Positions 43,298-53,021 of a DNA stretch of 64,000 nt are shown here, in pieces. Under the pieces are notes generated by a model, which saw nothing but the letters and a program-made list of their open reading frames with translations, searched no databases and had not been told where the DNA came from. The stretch spans positions 1 to 64,000 of the forward strand of contig CAZPWJ010000010.1 of NCBI GenBank assembly GCA_964590195.1, given 5' to 3'. Made by a program: the position numbers and the translations under genes. Within the stretch, counting starts at the first letter, position 1. Every line of letters begins with the position of its first letter. Source of the DNA: GCA-2731375 sp964590195 (GTDB lineage: Bacteria > Pseudomonadota > Alphaproteobacteria > GCA-2731375).

Positions 43298-44761
43298 ATG
43301 CTTAAGAGCGGAGCGCAGCACAGCCGGTCCTTGCAGGATGGGCGCCAGGTCTATCTGGACGGCGGCATCGTTGACGATGTCACCACGCATCCGGCCTTTC
43401 GCAACCTGGTCGCCTCGGTCGGGCAGCTCTATGATTTTCAAAGCCAGGGCGAGAACCAGGAACTGATGACCTTTGCCGTTCCCGACAGCGAGGAACGGGC
43501 AAACAGAATTTGGCAGCTACCCCATTCCCATGAAGACCTGGTCACCCGGCGCCGGGCCCTTGTCGCCTGGACCGAGCTGCATGGCGGCTTTTTGGGCCGG
43601 GCGCCCGACCATGTAGCATCCTGCATCGCGGGTATGTACATGGGCCGGGAGGTCTTCGAGGCGCATGATCCGGCGCGCGCCGGCGCCCTGGGCGACTATT
43701 ACCGCTTTGCCCGCGATAACGAGCTGTACCTGACCTATGTCATCATCAATCCCCAGGCCGACCGCTCGAAAGCGGCCCACGAGCAGCAGGGCGAATTCCT
43801 TACCGCCGGCGTCGTGGATCAGGACGCCGAAGGCATAACGGTGCATGGCGCCAAGATGCTGGCCACCGCCGGCATCGTCGCCAACGAGGTCTTTGTCACC
43901 TGCATTCAGCCGCTGCAGCCGGGCGATAAAAAATATGCCCTGTCCTTTGCCGTGCCCATGAACGCCAAGGGCCTGAAGACCCTGTCGCGGAAATCCTATG
44001 AGGCCCAGGCGCCCAGCCAATTCGACAATCCGCTGGCGCACCGCTTCGATGAAAACGACGCGGTGCTGTTTTTCGACAATGTCAAAGTGCCTTGGGAGCG
44101 TGTCTTCATCAATCAGGATGTGGAGATGTGCCAGAAGCAGTTCCACGCCACCCCGGCGCATGTCTATCAGAATTATCAGGCCCAGGTCCGCCTGAGCGTG
44201 AAGATGAAATTCCTGATCGGCTTGGGCCACAAAATCACCGAAACCAACGGCACCACGAATTTCCCTCAGGTCCGCGAGACCCTGGGGCAGCTGGCCGCCC
44301 ACGGTGCCATGGTCGAGGCCATGGTGATGGCCATGGAAACCAAGGGCAGCACCTGGGGCGACTATTTCGTGCCCGACCGGCACACCTTGTATGCCGCCCA
44401 GGTTCTGACCCAGCAGCTCTACCCCCAGATCATGGCCACGCTGCGTGATCTGGCGGGCGGCGGCATGATCATGCTGCCGTCATCGGTGGCCGATTTCACC
44501 AATCCGGAGCTGCGGGAGCTGATCGGCATTACCCAGCAATCACCGGCCATGGGGTCGGAGGATAGGGTAAAATTCTTCAAGCTGGCCTGGGACGCGGTGG
44601 GGTCCGAATTCGCCTCGCGCCACACCCAGTACGAGATGTTCTATGCCGGCGCCACCTTCGTGACCAAGAACCACAGCTACCGCACCTACGATTGGGCCCA
44701 CGGCATCGGCCTGGTTGATCGAATGCTGGACAGCTATAGCCTGGACGATGAGATCCAATAG
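43298..44761 (+). CDS. 4-hydroxyphenylacetate 3-hydroxylase family oxygenase (HpaB-like)
   Basis: 487 residues. The N-terminal domain has DGRQVYLDGGIVDDVTTHPA, the central flavin region VTCIQPLQPGDKKYALSFAVP, and the C-terminal four-helix region with QKQFHATPAHVYQNYQAQV and LPSSVADFTNPELRELI. It lacks the four Fe-S ligands of 4-hydroxybutyryl-CoA dehydratases in the same superfamily, so a FADH2-dependent hydroxylase is favoured. A flavin reductase partner is not present here. ATG at 43298 follows GGGGGAAAG. Confidence 0.7.
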   Translation: MLKSGAQHSRSLQDGRQVYLDGGIVDDVTTHPAFRNLVASVGQLYDFQSQGENQELMTFAVPDSEERANRIWQLPHSHEDLVTRRRALVAWTELHGGFLGRAPDHVASCIAGMYMGREVFEAHDPARAGALGDYYRFARDNELYLTYVIINPQADRSKAAHEQQGEFLTAGVVDQDAEGITVHGAKMLATAGIVANEVFVTCIQPLQPGDKKYALSFAVPMNAKGLKTLSRKSYEAQAPSQFDNPLAHRFDENDAVLFFDNVKVPWERVFINQDVEMCQKQFHATPAHVYQNYQAQVRLSVKMKFLIGLGHKITETNGTTNFPQVRETLGQLAAHGAMVEAMVMAMETKGSTWGDYFVPDRHTLYAAQVLTQQLYPQIMATLRDLAGGGMIMLPSSVADFTNPELRELIGITQQSPAMGSEDRVKFFKLAWDAVGSEFASRHTQYEMFYAGATFVTKNHSYRTYDWAHGIGLVDRMLDSYSLDDEIQ

Positions 44762-44778
44762 AAGCAGGGGACAATACA

Positions 44779-45159
44779 ATGGCCGTAACCAAGGCACACA
44801 AGGAATTTTACGCTGTTGATTTCGACGACGGCTGGGAAACCCCGGCGGGATATCCCGACGGCATCCAGCAGAAAATACTGGCCGGCTCCCTGGACGAGGA
44901 AGCACGTCTGGGCAGCCGAACGCGCCTGCTGCGCTTCCAGCCCGGCGTCTTCACCACCGAGCCCTTCGTGCATGAGCATTGGGAGGAGGTCTATCTGGTC
45001 TCCGGCGATCTGACGGTGGGCAACGATGCCCAGGGCCAGGGCGGTGAGCCGTTCGAGGCCAATACCTACGCCTGCCGCCCGCCCGGCGCCCCTCATGGTC
45101 CGTTCAAATCAAATGGCGGCTGCGTATTGTTCGAGATCCATTATTACGACCCGGCCTAG
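44779..45159 (+). CDS. Small cupin-domain protein
   Basis: 126 residues, cupin type: PGVFTTEPFVHEHWEEVYLV is the first motif with His-x-His-x3-Glu, and RPPGAPHGPFKSNGGCVLFE carries the second metal histidine. Such proteins often act as dioxygenases or ring-cleavage isomerases. It starts 17 bp after the hydroxylase gene, suggesting a shared pathway. Its TAG stop overlaps the stop of the convergent aminotransferase gene in a CCTAGG. Confidence 0.75.
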   Translation: MAVTKAHKEFYAVDFDDGWETPAGYPDGIQQKILAGSLDEEARLGSRTRLLRFQPGVFTTEPFVHEHWEEVYLVSGDLTVGNDAQGQGGEPFEANTYACRPPGAPHGPFKSNGGCVLFEIHYYDPA

Positions 45160-46541
45160 GCCAGTCCGAGGGCCTCTTCCCATTCCGTCAGGGTTTGATC
45201 CAGCTGACCGATCAGATCGTCGATCTGCGCCTCGCTGATCGAAAGCGGCGGCGCGATCCACATGGGCAGGCCACGGCGGAACAGCGGCTGGCGCCGGGGT
45301 CCATAGAGCGTGCCGTAAAATACCAGGCCGTTCTTCAGCGCCAATGACTGGAAGAGCTTCTCGGCCTGTTTTTCCTCGTCGAAATACTCACCTGTCTCTT
45401 TGTCCTCCACCAACTCCATCACCATCAACAGCCCGCGCCCCCGTACCGCGGCAACGCTTGGATGGGCCAGCAGACGGTCCGCCTGGGCATGCAGATGACT
45501 GCCAACGGTGCGGGAGTTCTCGACCAGCCCGTCCTCCCGAAGGATATCGATTGCCGTCAAGCCGGCGGCGCAGGCCAGGGGGTGGCCGCCATAGGTGAAA
45601 CCGTGGATAAAATAGGTGCCATTGCGAAACGGCTCGTTGACCTTGTCGGAGACCAAGACCGCACCCAAGGGCATGTAGCAGCCGGATATCCCCTTTGCGA
45701 CGGTCACCAGATCGGCGGCAACGGCAAAATGCTCCATGGCGAACCATTTGCCGGTGCGGCCAAATCCGCTGACCACTTCATCGGCGATGAGCAGGACGTT
45801 GTATTCAGTGCAAATCCGCCGGATCTCCCGCCAGTAGCTCGTGGGCGGGAAAAGTCCGTATTCCGGACCACAGCCAATCGGCGTGGCGATGAAGGCCGAG
45901 ACGGTGGACGGTCCTTCAAAATGGATGACGCGTTCCAGTTCGGCCGCGCATGCGCGGCCCCAATCGTCCCGGCTCACCCCGTCCGGGCGGCCATGATCGC
46001 TATACTGCGCCACGTGGGGCCATTTCGGCAGCATGGGCTCGAAAGGCACCATGGAGCGGGGATTGCCGGACAGGGCCTGGGTGCCCAGCGTCATGCCATG
46101 GTAGGATTCATAATAGCTGATGGTCTTGTATTTTTCCCTGTTGTCCGTGGCCAGATGATATTGTCGGGCAATCTTGATGGCGCTTTCCACCGCCTCCGAG
46201 CCGCCTGAAACCAGAAAAGAGGTGTTCAGATCGCTTTGGGCGATCTCCGCCAGGGCGGCGCAGAGCTCCGCCCGTTTGGGATTGGCCATGGTCGGATGGG
46301 CATAGGCGTAATCCGCCATTTGCTCCGCGATCGCCGCCTTCATGCGCGGGTCGTTCTGGGGCAGATTGACGGCCATGGGGCCGCCCGAGGCGTCGATATA
46401 GCGGCGGCCTTCGTTATCGATCAGATAGATGCCGTCGGACCCGGCCAGTTCCACATTCATCGGATGATAGGAAAAACAATGACGCCAGTGGCCTTCCGGC
46501 TGCAAGGGCGCGGGCATATTGGCGAGGTCTTGCATATTCAA
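45156..46541 (-). CDS. Class III PLP aminotransferase
   Basis: 461 residues. The cofactor region has NTSFLVSGGSEAVESAIKIA, SYYESYHGMTLGTQALSG, LLIADEVVSGFGRTGKWFA with the aspartate, and the PLP lysine in TVAKGISGCYMPLGAVL. An omega-amino acid (GABA, beta-alanine, taurine or diamine) donor is typical. Together with the semialdehyde dehydrogenase at 39602 it could work in GABA catabolism. ATG at 46541. Confidence 0.85.
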   Translation of the reverse strand: MNMQDLANMPAPLQPEGHWRHCFSYHPMNVELAGSDGIYLIDNEGRRYIDASGGPMAVNLPQNDPRMKAAIAEQMADYAYAHPTMANPKRAELCAALAEIAQSDLNTSFLVSGGSEAVESAIKIARQYHLATDNREKYKTISYYESYHGMTLGTQALSGNPRSMVPFEPMLPKWPHVAQYSDHGRPDGVSRDDWGRACAAELERVIHFEGPSTVSAFIATPIGCGPEYGLFPPTSYWREIRRICTEYNVLLIADEVVSGFGRTGKWFAMEHFAVAADLVTVAKGISGCYMPLGAVLVSDKVNEPFRNGTYFIHGFTYGGHPLACAAGLTAIDILREDGLVENSRTVGSHLHAQADRLLAHPSVAAVRGRGLLMVMELVEDKETGEYFDEEKQAEKLFQSLALKNGLVFYGTLYGPRRQPLFRRGLPMWIAPPLSISEAQIDDLIGQLDQTLTEWEEALGLA

Positions 46542-46714
46542 TCTCCTAACGGCGTTACAGCCTTGGAATCATAGCCGAATATTGCATTATCGTACGAGTG
46601 ATAGTTGGAAAGGCGGAAACATTGACCGCGCCTGTGCTATGTTCATGGCCCTGAATGTCAGCCGCCGCGTGCCGCGGCGCTGAATTCCCGCAATAGAGCA
46701 AGGAAAGCCACCGC

Positions 46715-47941
46715 ATGTTCTACGGCTGGCGGATCGTTGGTGTCTGTTTCACCGCCGCGGTATTCACCTGGGGCCTCGGTGTATTCGGCGCCAGCGTTTA
46801 TCTGAGCGAGCTATCGAAGGCACATGGCTGGGCGACCTCGATCGTCTCTTCGGCGATCACGGTTTTCTATCTGGCGAACGCATGCAGTCTGCCCGTGGTC
46901 GGCGCCATGATTGATCGCTGGGGTCCGCGTCTGGTTATCAGCATCGGCGCCGCACTACTCGCCTTGGGCGTTGCCGCCATCGGTCAGCTCAGCAGTCTGT
47001 GGCAGCTCTACGCTGCCTTCCTTTGTATGGGTCTCGGCTATGCCACCATGTCGGTGACGGGATTGAGCGCGGCCATCGCGCCGTGGTTTGAGCGCCACCA
47101 GGGACGCAGTGTCGCCTTGGCCCTAAGCGGGGCCAGTGTCGGCGCAATGGTCGTCGTGCCCCTGCTGGTGCTGGCCATCGGAGCACTGGGAATAGCCGAG
47201 GCGACGTTGCGGGCTGGCTTGCTCACCGCCGTGGTCATGATACCGCTTGCGCTGGTTGTGTTCCGCTTTCGCGGGCCGAGCGATCTCGGACTTGGCCGGG
47301 ATGGTGATCCTGCCCTGGCGGAGGCGTCGGCCGGGCAGGTCGAGACTTCGCCGGAGGCGGCGCGGCGCGATGCCATGGGTAATTTTCTGCTATGGAGCGT
47401 CCCGCTTGCTTTTGCCCTTGGTCTGACGGTGCAGATCGGCTTTCTGACCCATCATTACGCCCTCGCCGAGCCAATGCTCGGCCCCGAGGGCGCAGGCTGG
47501 CTGGTCGGAGGCACGGGCTTCGCCGGTCTGCTCGGGCGGCTGCTGCTGGCCCGTGTTGCCGATCAAGTGGATACGCGCATTTACAGTGCCGCGATTTTCG
47601 TCGTCCAGACCGTGGTGCTGGGCCTGATCGCGTTCTTCCCATCCGTCTCCGTGCTGATCAGCATGAGCCTGGTCTATGGATTTTGCCTGGGCCAGATCAC
47701 AACGCTGTCGCCGATTATCGTGCGTCGAGAGTTCGGCGCGGCGGCGTTTGGCGCCATCTATGGCATTGCCGGGACGGTGATCCAGTTCTGCTCGGCCTTT
47801 GGCCCGGTTTTCTTTGGCGTGCTGGTCGATCTATTCGGCGGCTATGGCCCGGTCTTGGCGGTTGCCGCCGGGTTTGAGTTTTGCGCGGCCCTGGTCCTAA
47901 TAGCCGGGCGGTCCAGGCGTTGTACCAAGGTGCAGCGATAG
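46715..47941 (+). CDS. MFS transporter, monocarboxylate/oxalate-formate type
   Basis: 408 residues with 12 expected membrane helices. It begins FYGWRIVGVCFTAAVFTWGL, a pattern of the oxalate/formate antiporter and monocarboxylate group; IDRWGPRLVISIGAALLAL follows the loop motif. Its last codons and stop fall inside the 19-bp element also found at 29376. Transported solute is unknown; carboxylates are plausible. It is divergent from the aminotransferase. Confidence 0.75.
   Translation: MFYGWRIVGVCFTAAVFTWGLGVFGASVYLSELSKAHGWATSIVSSAITVFYLANACSLPVVGAMIDRWGPRLVISIGAALLALGVAAIGQLSSLWQLYAAFLCMGLGYATMSVTGLSAAIAPWFERHQGRSVALALSGASVGAMVVVPLLVLAIGALGIAEATLRAGLLTAVVMIPLALVVFRFRGPSDLGLGRDGDPALAEASAGQVETSPEAARRDAMGNFLLWSVPLAFALGLTVQIGFLTHHYALAEPMLGPEGAGWLVGGTGFAGLLGRLLLARVADQVDTRIYSAAIFVVQTVVLGLIAFFPSVSVLISMSLVYGFCLGQITTLSPIIVRREFGAAAFGAIYGIAGTVIQFCSAFGPVFFGVLVDLFGGYGPVLAVAAGFEFCAALVLIAGRSRRCTKVQR
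47923..47941. repeat. 19-bp element TACCAAGGTGCAGCGATAG (second copy)
   Basis: Differs at one base from 29376-29394. It encodes the last residues and stop of the MFS gene, so the gene end may have been set by this element. Confidence 0.4.
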
Positions 47942-48058
47942 AGACCGGCGCTGCTTGCGCATGATCAACATGAAAGGCATTCTTCCAGATGTTGGCCTGG
48001 GCCAATGCAGCGACCGTACCTCTTTAGATTGGGGCTTTATTTGGGGGAGTGAAGACAT

Positions 48059-48490
48059 ATGACTGCAAGCGACGCCGTGCTTGAAACACTCGAGGACTAT
48101 GCCGCCGCCTATTGCGCCAAGGATATCGAGCGATTGATGTCGGTATTCGATGATGGCGAGGATATTTCGCTGATCGGAACGGGGGCTGATGAACTTTGTT
48201 CGGGCCGGGCGGCAGTGGAAGCTGTTTTTGTCAGGAATTTCGCCGAGGCGACGGCCAGCCGGTTCGAATGGCATTGGAAGCATGTGACGGTAATCGGCGA
48301 TTTGGCGGTTGTCGCAATCACGCTCACCATTCATCTGGAAACCGAGGACGGCAAACTGCAGGTCCCCGTGCGATGGACGGTATCACTGATCAGAAAGGCG
48401 GGCCGCTGGCTTTGGCTGCACCGGCATGCATCCTCGGCGGCCAAATCCCAGGAAGAAGGAACCGCCTATCCGGTCAACCGGTCGGAATGA
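48059..48490 (+). CDS. NTF2-like/SnoaL-type protein
   Basis: 143 residues with the cone-like fold: ETLEDYAAAYCAKDIERLMS, then FDDGEDISLIGTGADELCSG, and ITLTIHLETEDGKLQVPVRW. Ends QVPVRWTVSLIRKAGRWLW. Such proteins are small-molecule binding or isomerase-like domains. No partner is evident. It is convergent with the HlyD gene, 4 bp apart. Confidence 0.6.
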   Translation: MTASDAVLETLEDYAAAYCAKDIERLMSVFDDGEDISLIGTGADELCSGRAAVEAVFVRNFAEATASRFEWHWKHVTVIGDLAVVAITLTIHLETEDGKLQVPVRWTVSLIRKAGRWLWLHRHASSAAKSQEEGTAYPVNRSE

Positions 48491-48494
48491 ACAC

Positions 48495-49661
48495 TCACCA
48501 CAGTTTGATGTTTTTATAGATGCGGACGTTGATGTCGGCGCCCATGCCGGGCGTCAGGTTCGGCGGCGGATTGTCCAGGGATATGCGAACGGGAACCCGT
48601 TCCACCCAGCCCCCCAGCCGGCCGGCCCCCGCGGCGCGGTTGCCGTTGCCCATTTCGGTCTCGGTGATATTGCCGATCCGGCGGACGCGTCCGTAAAAGT
48701 CGCGAAAGGGATAGGCGTTCAGATTGATCAGCACCTCTTGCCCCACCGCCACATGGCGGATCTGGCTTTCATCGATATTCGCCTCGATCCAGTAGAATTT
48801 CGGATTGTGCAGCATCAGAATGTCGACTCCATCTTCAATATATTCGCCCTTGAACCTACGGATCGTGCCGACCATACCGTCGATGGGGCTGGTTATGTGC
48901 CGGTAACCCAGCGACAGTTCCTGTTTCTTGATGAGATCCCTGATCTGCTCCTGCTTGACGCGCGAGATCTCTATTTTCGTATCGAGGACATCAAGCTGCC
49001 TGCGCGCCGCGATGAGCTGGCCGCGCGTCTTTTCCGCCACGGCTACCCTGCCGGCAAGCAACGATGCGGTACCGCGCAGCACCAGAATTTTGTCCTGTTC
49101 CGCGCTTAGGGTGGTTTCCGGCGTCAGTTTCTTGTTGAACAGCACCGTTACTCGCCGCAGGTTGTTGCGGGCCAGCACCAGACGTTCCTGGATGGCCTGG
49201 TGCTCCTGGTTCAGGGCCTGAATTTTTTCCCGTTGGGTTGCAAGTTTCGAGGTCAGTTCGGCTTCATAGGCCTCTTTCTCCGTCCCAAGACTGGCTTGGT
49301 TGGCGATTTCCAGGGCCAGATCGGTTTTCAGGGATTCGATATTCAGCTTGATGTCATCCTGGACCAGGGTGATCAGCAGCTGGCCCTGTTTGACCTCGTC
49401 GCCCGCCTCGACCAGAATTTCGGCGATCTTGCCATCCACCTGCGCCGAGATATTGGTGAAATCCGTCTGTACGCTGGCATTGCTTTCATAGACATGGGTA
49501 AACCAGTAAAAGACTTCATAGGTCAGCAATAGGGCGCCGCCGATCAGGAAGATGCCTATTGCCGTCCTTATTTTCGCTCTAATATCCAAGGTCAAATTCT
49601 CTTTGCGTCTCTCGGCATGGCGCTTAACCGCCTTTTCCAGCAGCCTGGATTTTATCGTCAA
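48495..49661 (-). CDS. HlyD/EmrA-type membrane fusion protein
   Basis: 388 residues. One membrane helix near the start (AIGIFLIGGALLLTYEVFYW), then the lipoyl half DFTNISAQVDGKIAEILVEA, a long coiled coil (~95-235) and the second half (MVGTIRRFKGEYIEDGVDIL, VRRIGNITETEMGNG). It bridges an inner-membrane pump to the outer membrane. The best start is TTG at 49661; no ATG fits. The divergent neighbour at 49719 is an MFS protein, but of the 12-helix kind. Confidence 0.8.
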   Translation of the reverse strand: MTIKSRLLEKAVKRHAERRKENLTLDIRAKIRTAIGIFLIGGALLLTYEVFYWFTHVYESNASVQTDFTNISAQVDGKIAEILVEAGDEVKQGQLLITLVQDDIKLNIESLKTDLALEIANQASLGTEKEAYEAELTSKLATQREKIQALNQEHQAIQERLVLARNNLRRVTVLFNKKLTPETTLSAEQDKILVLRGTASLLAGRVAVAEKTRGQLIAARRQLDVLDTKIEISRVKQEQIRDLIKKQELSLGYRHITSPIDGMVGTIRRFKGEYIEDGVDILMLHNPKFYWIEANIDESQIRHVAVGQEVLINLNAYPFRDFYGRVRRIGNITETEMGNGNRAAGAGRLGGWVERVPVRISLDNPPPNLTPGMGADINVRIYKNIKLW

Positions 49662-49718
49662 TAAATGGAGTGTGCATTCGTAATGCGATCAAAACCGACA
49701 CAAGTCAACAGGCCCTAG

Positions 49719-51017
49719 ATGACCGTCGGATCGACTCCGGATCGTGAAAACGGCTCTGACGGCAAAGCGCCGGCTAGGGACGATGGGGCGGGAGAGAAGC
49801 GCGCCGCGATTGGCGCCTTGCTCGGCAATCCGAACTATCTCTCGATCTGGGCCTTGGGCATCCTTACCGGATTTATTCGCTGGTTTCAGTTACTGGCGCT
49901 GGGCGTTTACACGTTCGAAATTACCGGATCGCCGCTTTTGGTGGCCATCGTGCCAATCCTCTGGGGCCTGCCGCTGGCTCTGTGCGGGCCGATCATCGGC
50001 GGCATCGCCGACCGGGTGAACCGCAAATTATTGCTGAGCATCTCAATCGTAATGATCCTGGTGGTCGCGGCGACCATGGCGTCGCTGGCCTATACCACCG
50101 GCCTGACCGTCACGCATATTTTCATCGCCTCGGTAATCAGCGGCCTGTTCTGGGCCACGGATATGCCGGTCCGCCGGCGTCTGGTTGGCGATGTCGCGGG
50201 TGATGCGCTGGCCATGGCAATGAGCTTCGACGCCGCCTCGAACAGCGCCACGCGGATGATGGGACCGCTGCTTGGCGGCGTCATGCTGCAATTGGTCGGG
50301 ATCACCGGGGTGTTTGTTCTTAGCACGGCGGTCTATGCGGTTAGCCTCGTGTTGATAATCATGACGCGGCTGCCCGCATCCAGCGGCCGGGTGGCGAAAA
50401 CGGCGCTGGTCAACGATTTGATCGCCGGCATTCGGTTCGTCCTGGGCAATTGGGAACTGCGGCGGGTTCTGGCTGTGACCATCGTGTTCAATGTCTGGGG
50501 CTTTCCCTTTAACTCGATGATCCCGATCCTGGGCAAGGAGCGTTTGGGACTGGATCCGTTCCAGGTCGGCCTGCTGTCCAGTCTGGAAGGTTTCGGCGCC
50601 TTCCTGGGCGCGATGGTTGTCGCGGTGTATGCCACGCAGGTGAATTTCGCACGGATTTTCCTCTGGGGGACGGGGCTCTATCTTGGCTTGATCTTCTATC
50701 TTGGCGTCCTGTCTTCTGTCGCGGGCGGGCCGCATCATTCGTTTATCGCCGCCATTCTGTCCCTGACGGTGATGGGTCTGGCCGGGGCCTGCTTCGGTAC
50801 GATGCAAAGCACGATGACCTATATGGGCACGCAGGCGGCCTACCGCAGCCGGGTGTTCGGCGTGCTGGCGCTATGCATCGGCACGGGGCCGATCGGCTTG
50901 TTGAATGTTGGCTGGATGGCGGAGTCATTCGGCGTGCCGACGGCGCTGATGGTGATGTCGGCGGAAGGCCTGTTCGCCTTCCTGCTGCTATGGCTTTATG
51001 GCGTCCTGAACCGCTGA
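49719..51017 (+). CDS. MFS transporter (MFS_3/EntS-like)
   Basis: 432 residues with 12 likely helices and a cytoplasmic N-terminal arm of ~40 polar residues. ALGVYTFEITGSPLLVAIVP and GIADRVNRKLLLSISIVMIL match the EntS-like MFS_3 group of exporters. It is divergent from the HlyD adaptor with only 57 bp between, so they may act together. The solute is unknown. Confidence 0.75.
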   Translation: MTVGSTPDRENGSDGKAPARDDGAGEKRAAIGALLGNPNYLSIWALGILTGFIRWFQLLALGVYTFEITGSPLLVAIVPILWGLPLALCGPIIGGIADRVNRKLLLSISIVMILVVAATMASLAYTTGLTVTHIFIASVISGLFWATDMPVRRRLVGDVAGDALAMAMSFDAASNSATRMMGPLLGGVMLQLVGITGVFVLSTAVYAVSLVLIIMTRLPASSGRVAKTALVNDLIAGIRFVLGNWELRRVLAVTIVFNVWGFPFNSMIPILGKERLGLDPFQVGLLSSLEGFGAFLGAMVVAVYATQVNFARIFLWGTGLYLGLIFYLGVLSSVAGGPHHSFIAAILSLTVMGLAGACFGTMQSTMTYMGTQAAYRSRVFGVLALCIGTGPIGLLNVGWMAESFGVPTALMVMSAEGLFAFLLLWLYGVLNR

Positions 51018-51125
51018 CCGCGCAATTGCCGGGCGACCGCTCAGGCGCTCCCCGGGACCGTATGTACAGTTCCTGCGGTTTTATATATAAAAATCGGCTC
51101 CAGGTATCACAATGGGGTCTTTGCA

Positions 51126-51935
51126 GTGTCCAGAAAACCCAGAAAGAGTACTGACGAGACGGCTGACGACGACGGTTCCAGTTCCAAGCGCCGCTATCAA
51201 GCGCCTGCGTTGGAAAAGGGGCTCGATATACTGGAACTCTTGTCTTCGGAAAAAGATGGCCTCAGCCAAAAGGAAATCTCAACGAAGCTTGGCCGAAGCA
51301 TCCATGAACTTTTCAGAATGCTGGTGTGCCTGGAAGAGCGCGGCTATGTGCTGCGGGGCGGCAACAGGGAGAAACTGGTACTTTCGCCCAAACTGTTCGA
51401 ACTTGGCTTGCGCTATCCACCGACGGAGCGGCTGGTGCATGCGGCGGGGCCCCGCCTGCTCGAAATGGCCAGTACAACGCGTCAGGCCTGCCATATTTCA
51501 ATCCAGTCGGGAGGAAATGTATTGGTCGTCGCGCAGCAGAATTCGCCGGAAAAGTTATGTTTGATGGTCAGCTTGGGAACAACAGTACCCTTGCACGATG
51601 CGGTTTCGGGCGTTGTCCTGTTGGCTTTTAAGGAGCCCCGGGTCCGGGCCCATTGGCTGTCGCAAACGACGGCGACAAAGAAAGAGATCAGCAACCTTGA
51701 TGCGGCCTATGCCTCGGTTTTGAAAAATGGCTATTACAGCCAGCCAAGCAAGGCGGCCCAGGGCGTGACCGAGTTGGCATTTCCAATTTTTGCACATACC
51801 GGATACGCCGTGGCGACGTTAAGTGTACCGATCCTTCATACCTTTCAGGCCGAAACGGAAATTGATCTCGTGGTGGAGCATGGCCTGCGAACGGCGCGGG
51901 AAATTTCACGCCAAATCGGCTGGCATTCGGCCTAG
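51126..51935 (+). CDS. IclR-family transcriptional regulator
   Basis: 269 residues. A polar, low-complexity N-terminal arm precedes the winged helix (ALEKGLDILELLSSEKDGLS, then HELFRMLVCLEERGYVLRGG), and the effector domain has GTTVPLHDAVSGVVLLAFKE. It starts with GTG at 51126. An AT-rich 14-bp palindrome (TTTTATATATAAAA) lies at 51079-51092 before it. It points toward the minus-strand gene run 60812-51952 and may control it. Confidence 0.8.
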   Translation: MSRKPRKSTDETADDDGSSSKRRYQAPALEKGLDILELLSSEKDGLSQKEISTKLGRSIHELFRMLVCLEERGYVLRGGNREKLVLSPKLFELGLRYPPTERLVHAAGPRLLEMASTTRQACHISIQSGGNVLVVAQQNSPEKLCLMVSLGTTVPLHDAVSGVVLLAFKEPRVRAHWLSQTTATKKEISNLDAAYASVLKNGYYSQPSKAAQGVTELAFPIFAHTGYAVATLSVPILHTFQAETEIDLVVEHGLRTAREISRQIGWHSA

Positions 51936-51951
51936 AGCGTGTCGCGGCTAA

Positions 51952-52956
51952 TCAGTTCGCGAAATGTGGCATGACATCACGCGCGAACCATTCAATCTGA
52001 TCATTCATCTCTGAAATGGTATTTGCCGGGATCATAAGCGCCGAACAATGGTTGACCCCCATCTCCTTTAGTTTCTGTACTTTTTCGATGACCGTCGCTG
52101 GCGATCCAACCAAATTCGCGGTGACCTGATGATCGAGATTTCGCCCGGTATAATTGAGCGAGATCCGATGCGCGACCAATCCGCTGGCCATATATTGAGC
52201 TTCCGCCGCCGCGTCGGTCTTGGCAAGCAGCATCGAGAATTGCGGTGCGACATCAACCGCATCTCTTGGCCGGCCCAACTCCTCGCAACGGTCTTTCAGC
52301 GTCTGGATTCGGGCCTGCAATTCATCGAACGGCCGCCAGCCGGGCAGCCAGCCTTGGCCATGCCGCGCGGCCCGCTCGACGGTTGGTAAATTGTGCCCGC
52401 CAATGTACAGCGGGAACGGATCCTGCCTTGGCTTCGGCAGCATTTCTATGTCCTTGAATTCATAGAACTCGCCTTTGAAGCTTGCCGTCTCCTCGGTCGT
52501 CAATTTGAGAAAGGCGTCTATGGCCTCGTCCAGCATGTCGCCGCGCCGCGCCTCCCGCAAGCGCTGCGACATGGCAATAAACTCCTCGCGATAGGCACCA
52601 AGGCCGACGCCCAAAATGAACCGGCCGCCCGAGAGTTGATCCAAGGTCGCCGCCTGTTTTGCCAGATAGACCGGCTCGCGCATGGGCATGACAAGAAGCG
52701 CCGTGCCGATTTTCAGCCGCTCCGTCGCCTGCGCGCACATCGCCAGAGTGATCAGCGGTTCGTAAAAATTCGGCGTCTGTCCTGGATATTTACCACGCAC
52801 ATATTCCTGGGTCGTGATGTGATCATTGCCCCAAACCGAATGGTAGCCAAGGCGTTCGCATAGCTGTGCCTGGGCGACAAAATCCTCGGGCGCGGTGAAT
52901 GGGATTGGGTACATGACGCCTTCGAATGCGGTCGACAGACAAATACTGAATTCCAC
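51952..52956 (-). CDS. LLM-class flavin-dependent oxidoreductase (luciferase-like)
   Basis: 334 residues of the bacterial luciferase-like barrel: ATERLKIGTALLVMPMREPV, TLDQLSGGRFILGVGLGAYR and PKPRQDPFPLYIGGHNLPTV. Such enzymes use FMNH2 or F420. It lies last in the minus-strand run after the molybdenum hydroxylase genes, with a 65 bp gap. It could hydroxylate or cleave a product of the hydroxylase; inference only. Confidence 0.8.
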   Translation of the reverse strand: MEFSICLSTAFEGVMYPIPFTAPEDFVAQAQLCERLGYHSVWGNDHITTQEYVRGKYPGQTPNFYEPLITLAMCAQATERLKIGTALLVMPMREPVYLAKQAATLDQLSGGRFILGVGLGAYREEFIAMSQRLREARRGDMLDEAIDAFLKLTTEETASFKGEFYEFKDIEMLPKPRQDPFPLYIGGHNLPTVERAARHGQGWLPGWRPFDELQARIQTLKDRCEELGRPRDAVDVAPQFSMLLAKTDAAAEAQYMASGLVAHRISLNYTGRNLDHQVTANLVGSPATVIEKVQKLKEMGVNHCSALMIPANTISEMNDQIEWFARDVMPHFAN

Positions 52957-53021
52957 GTCCCCGGTCCTTTCTTCGTTATGGTTGAACGGCTGCCACGGAC
53001 TCCTGACCGCTCTAGGGATTA

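Noticed and set aside
43298..44761. 4-hydroxybutyryl-CoA dehydratase
   Set aside because: The cysteine/histidine ligands of its iron-sulfur cluster are missing, so the HpaB-type hydroxylase reading is preferred.
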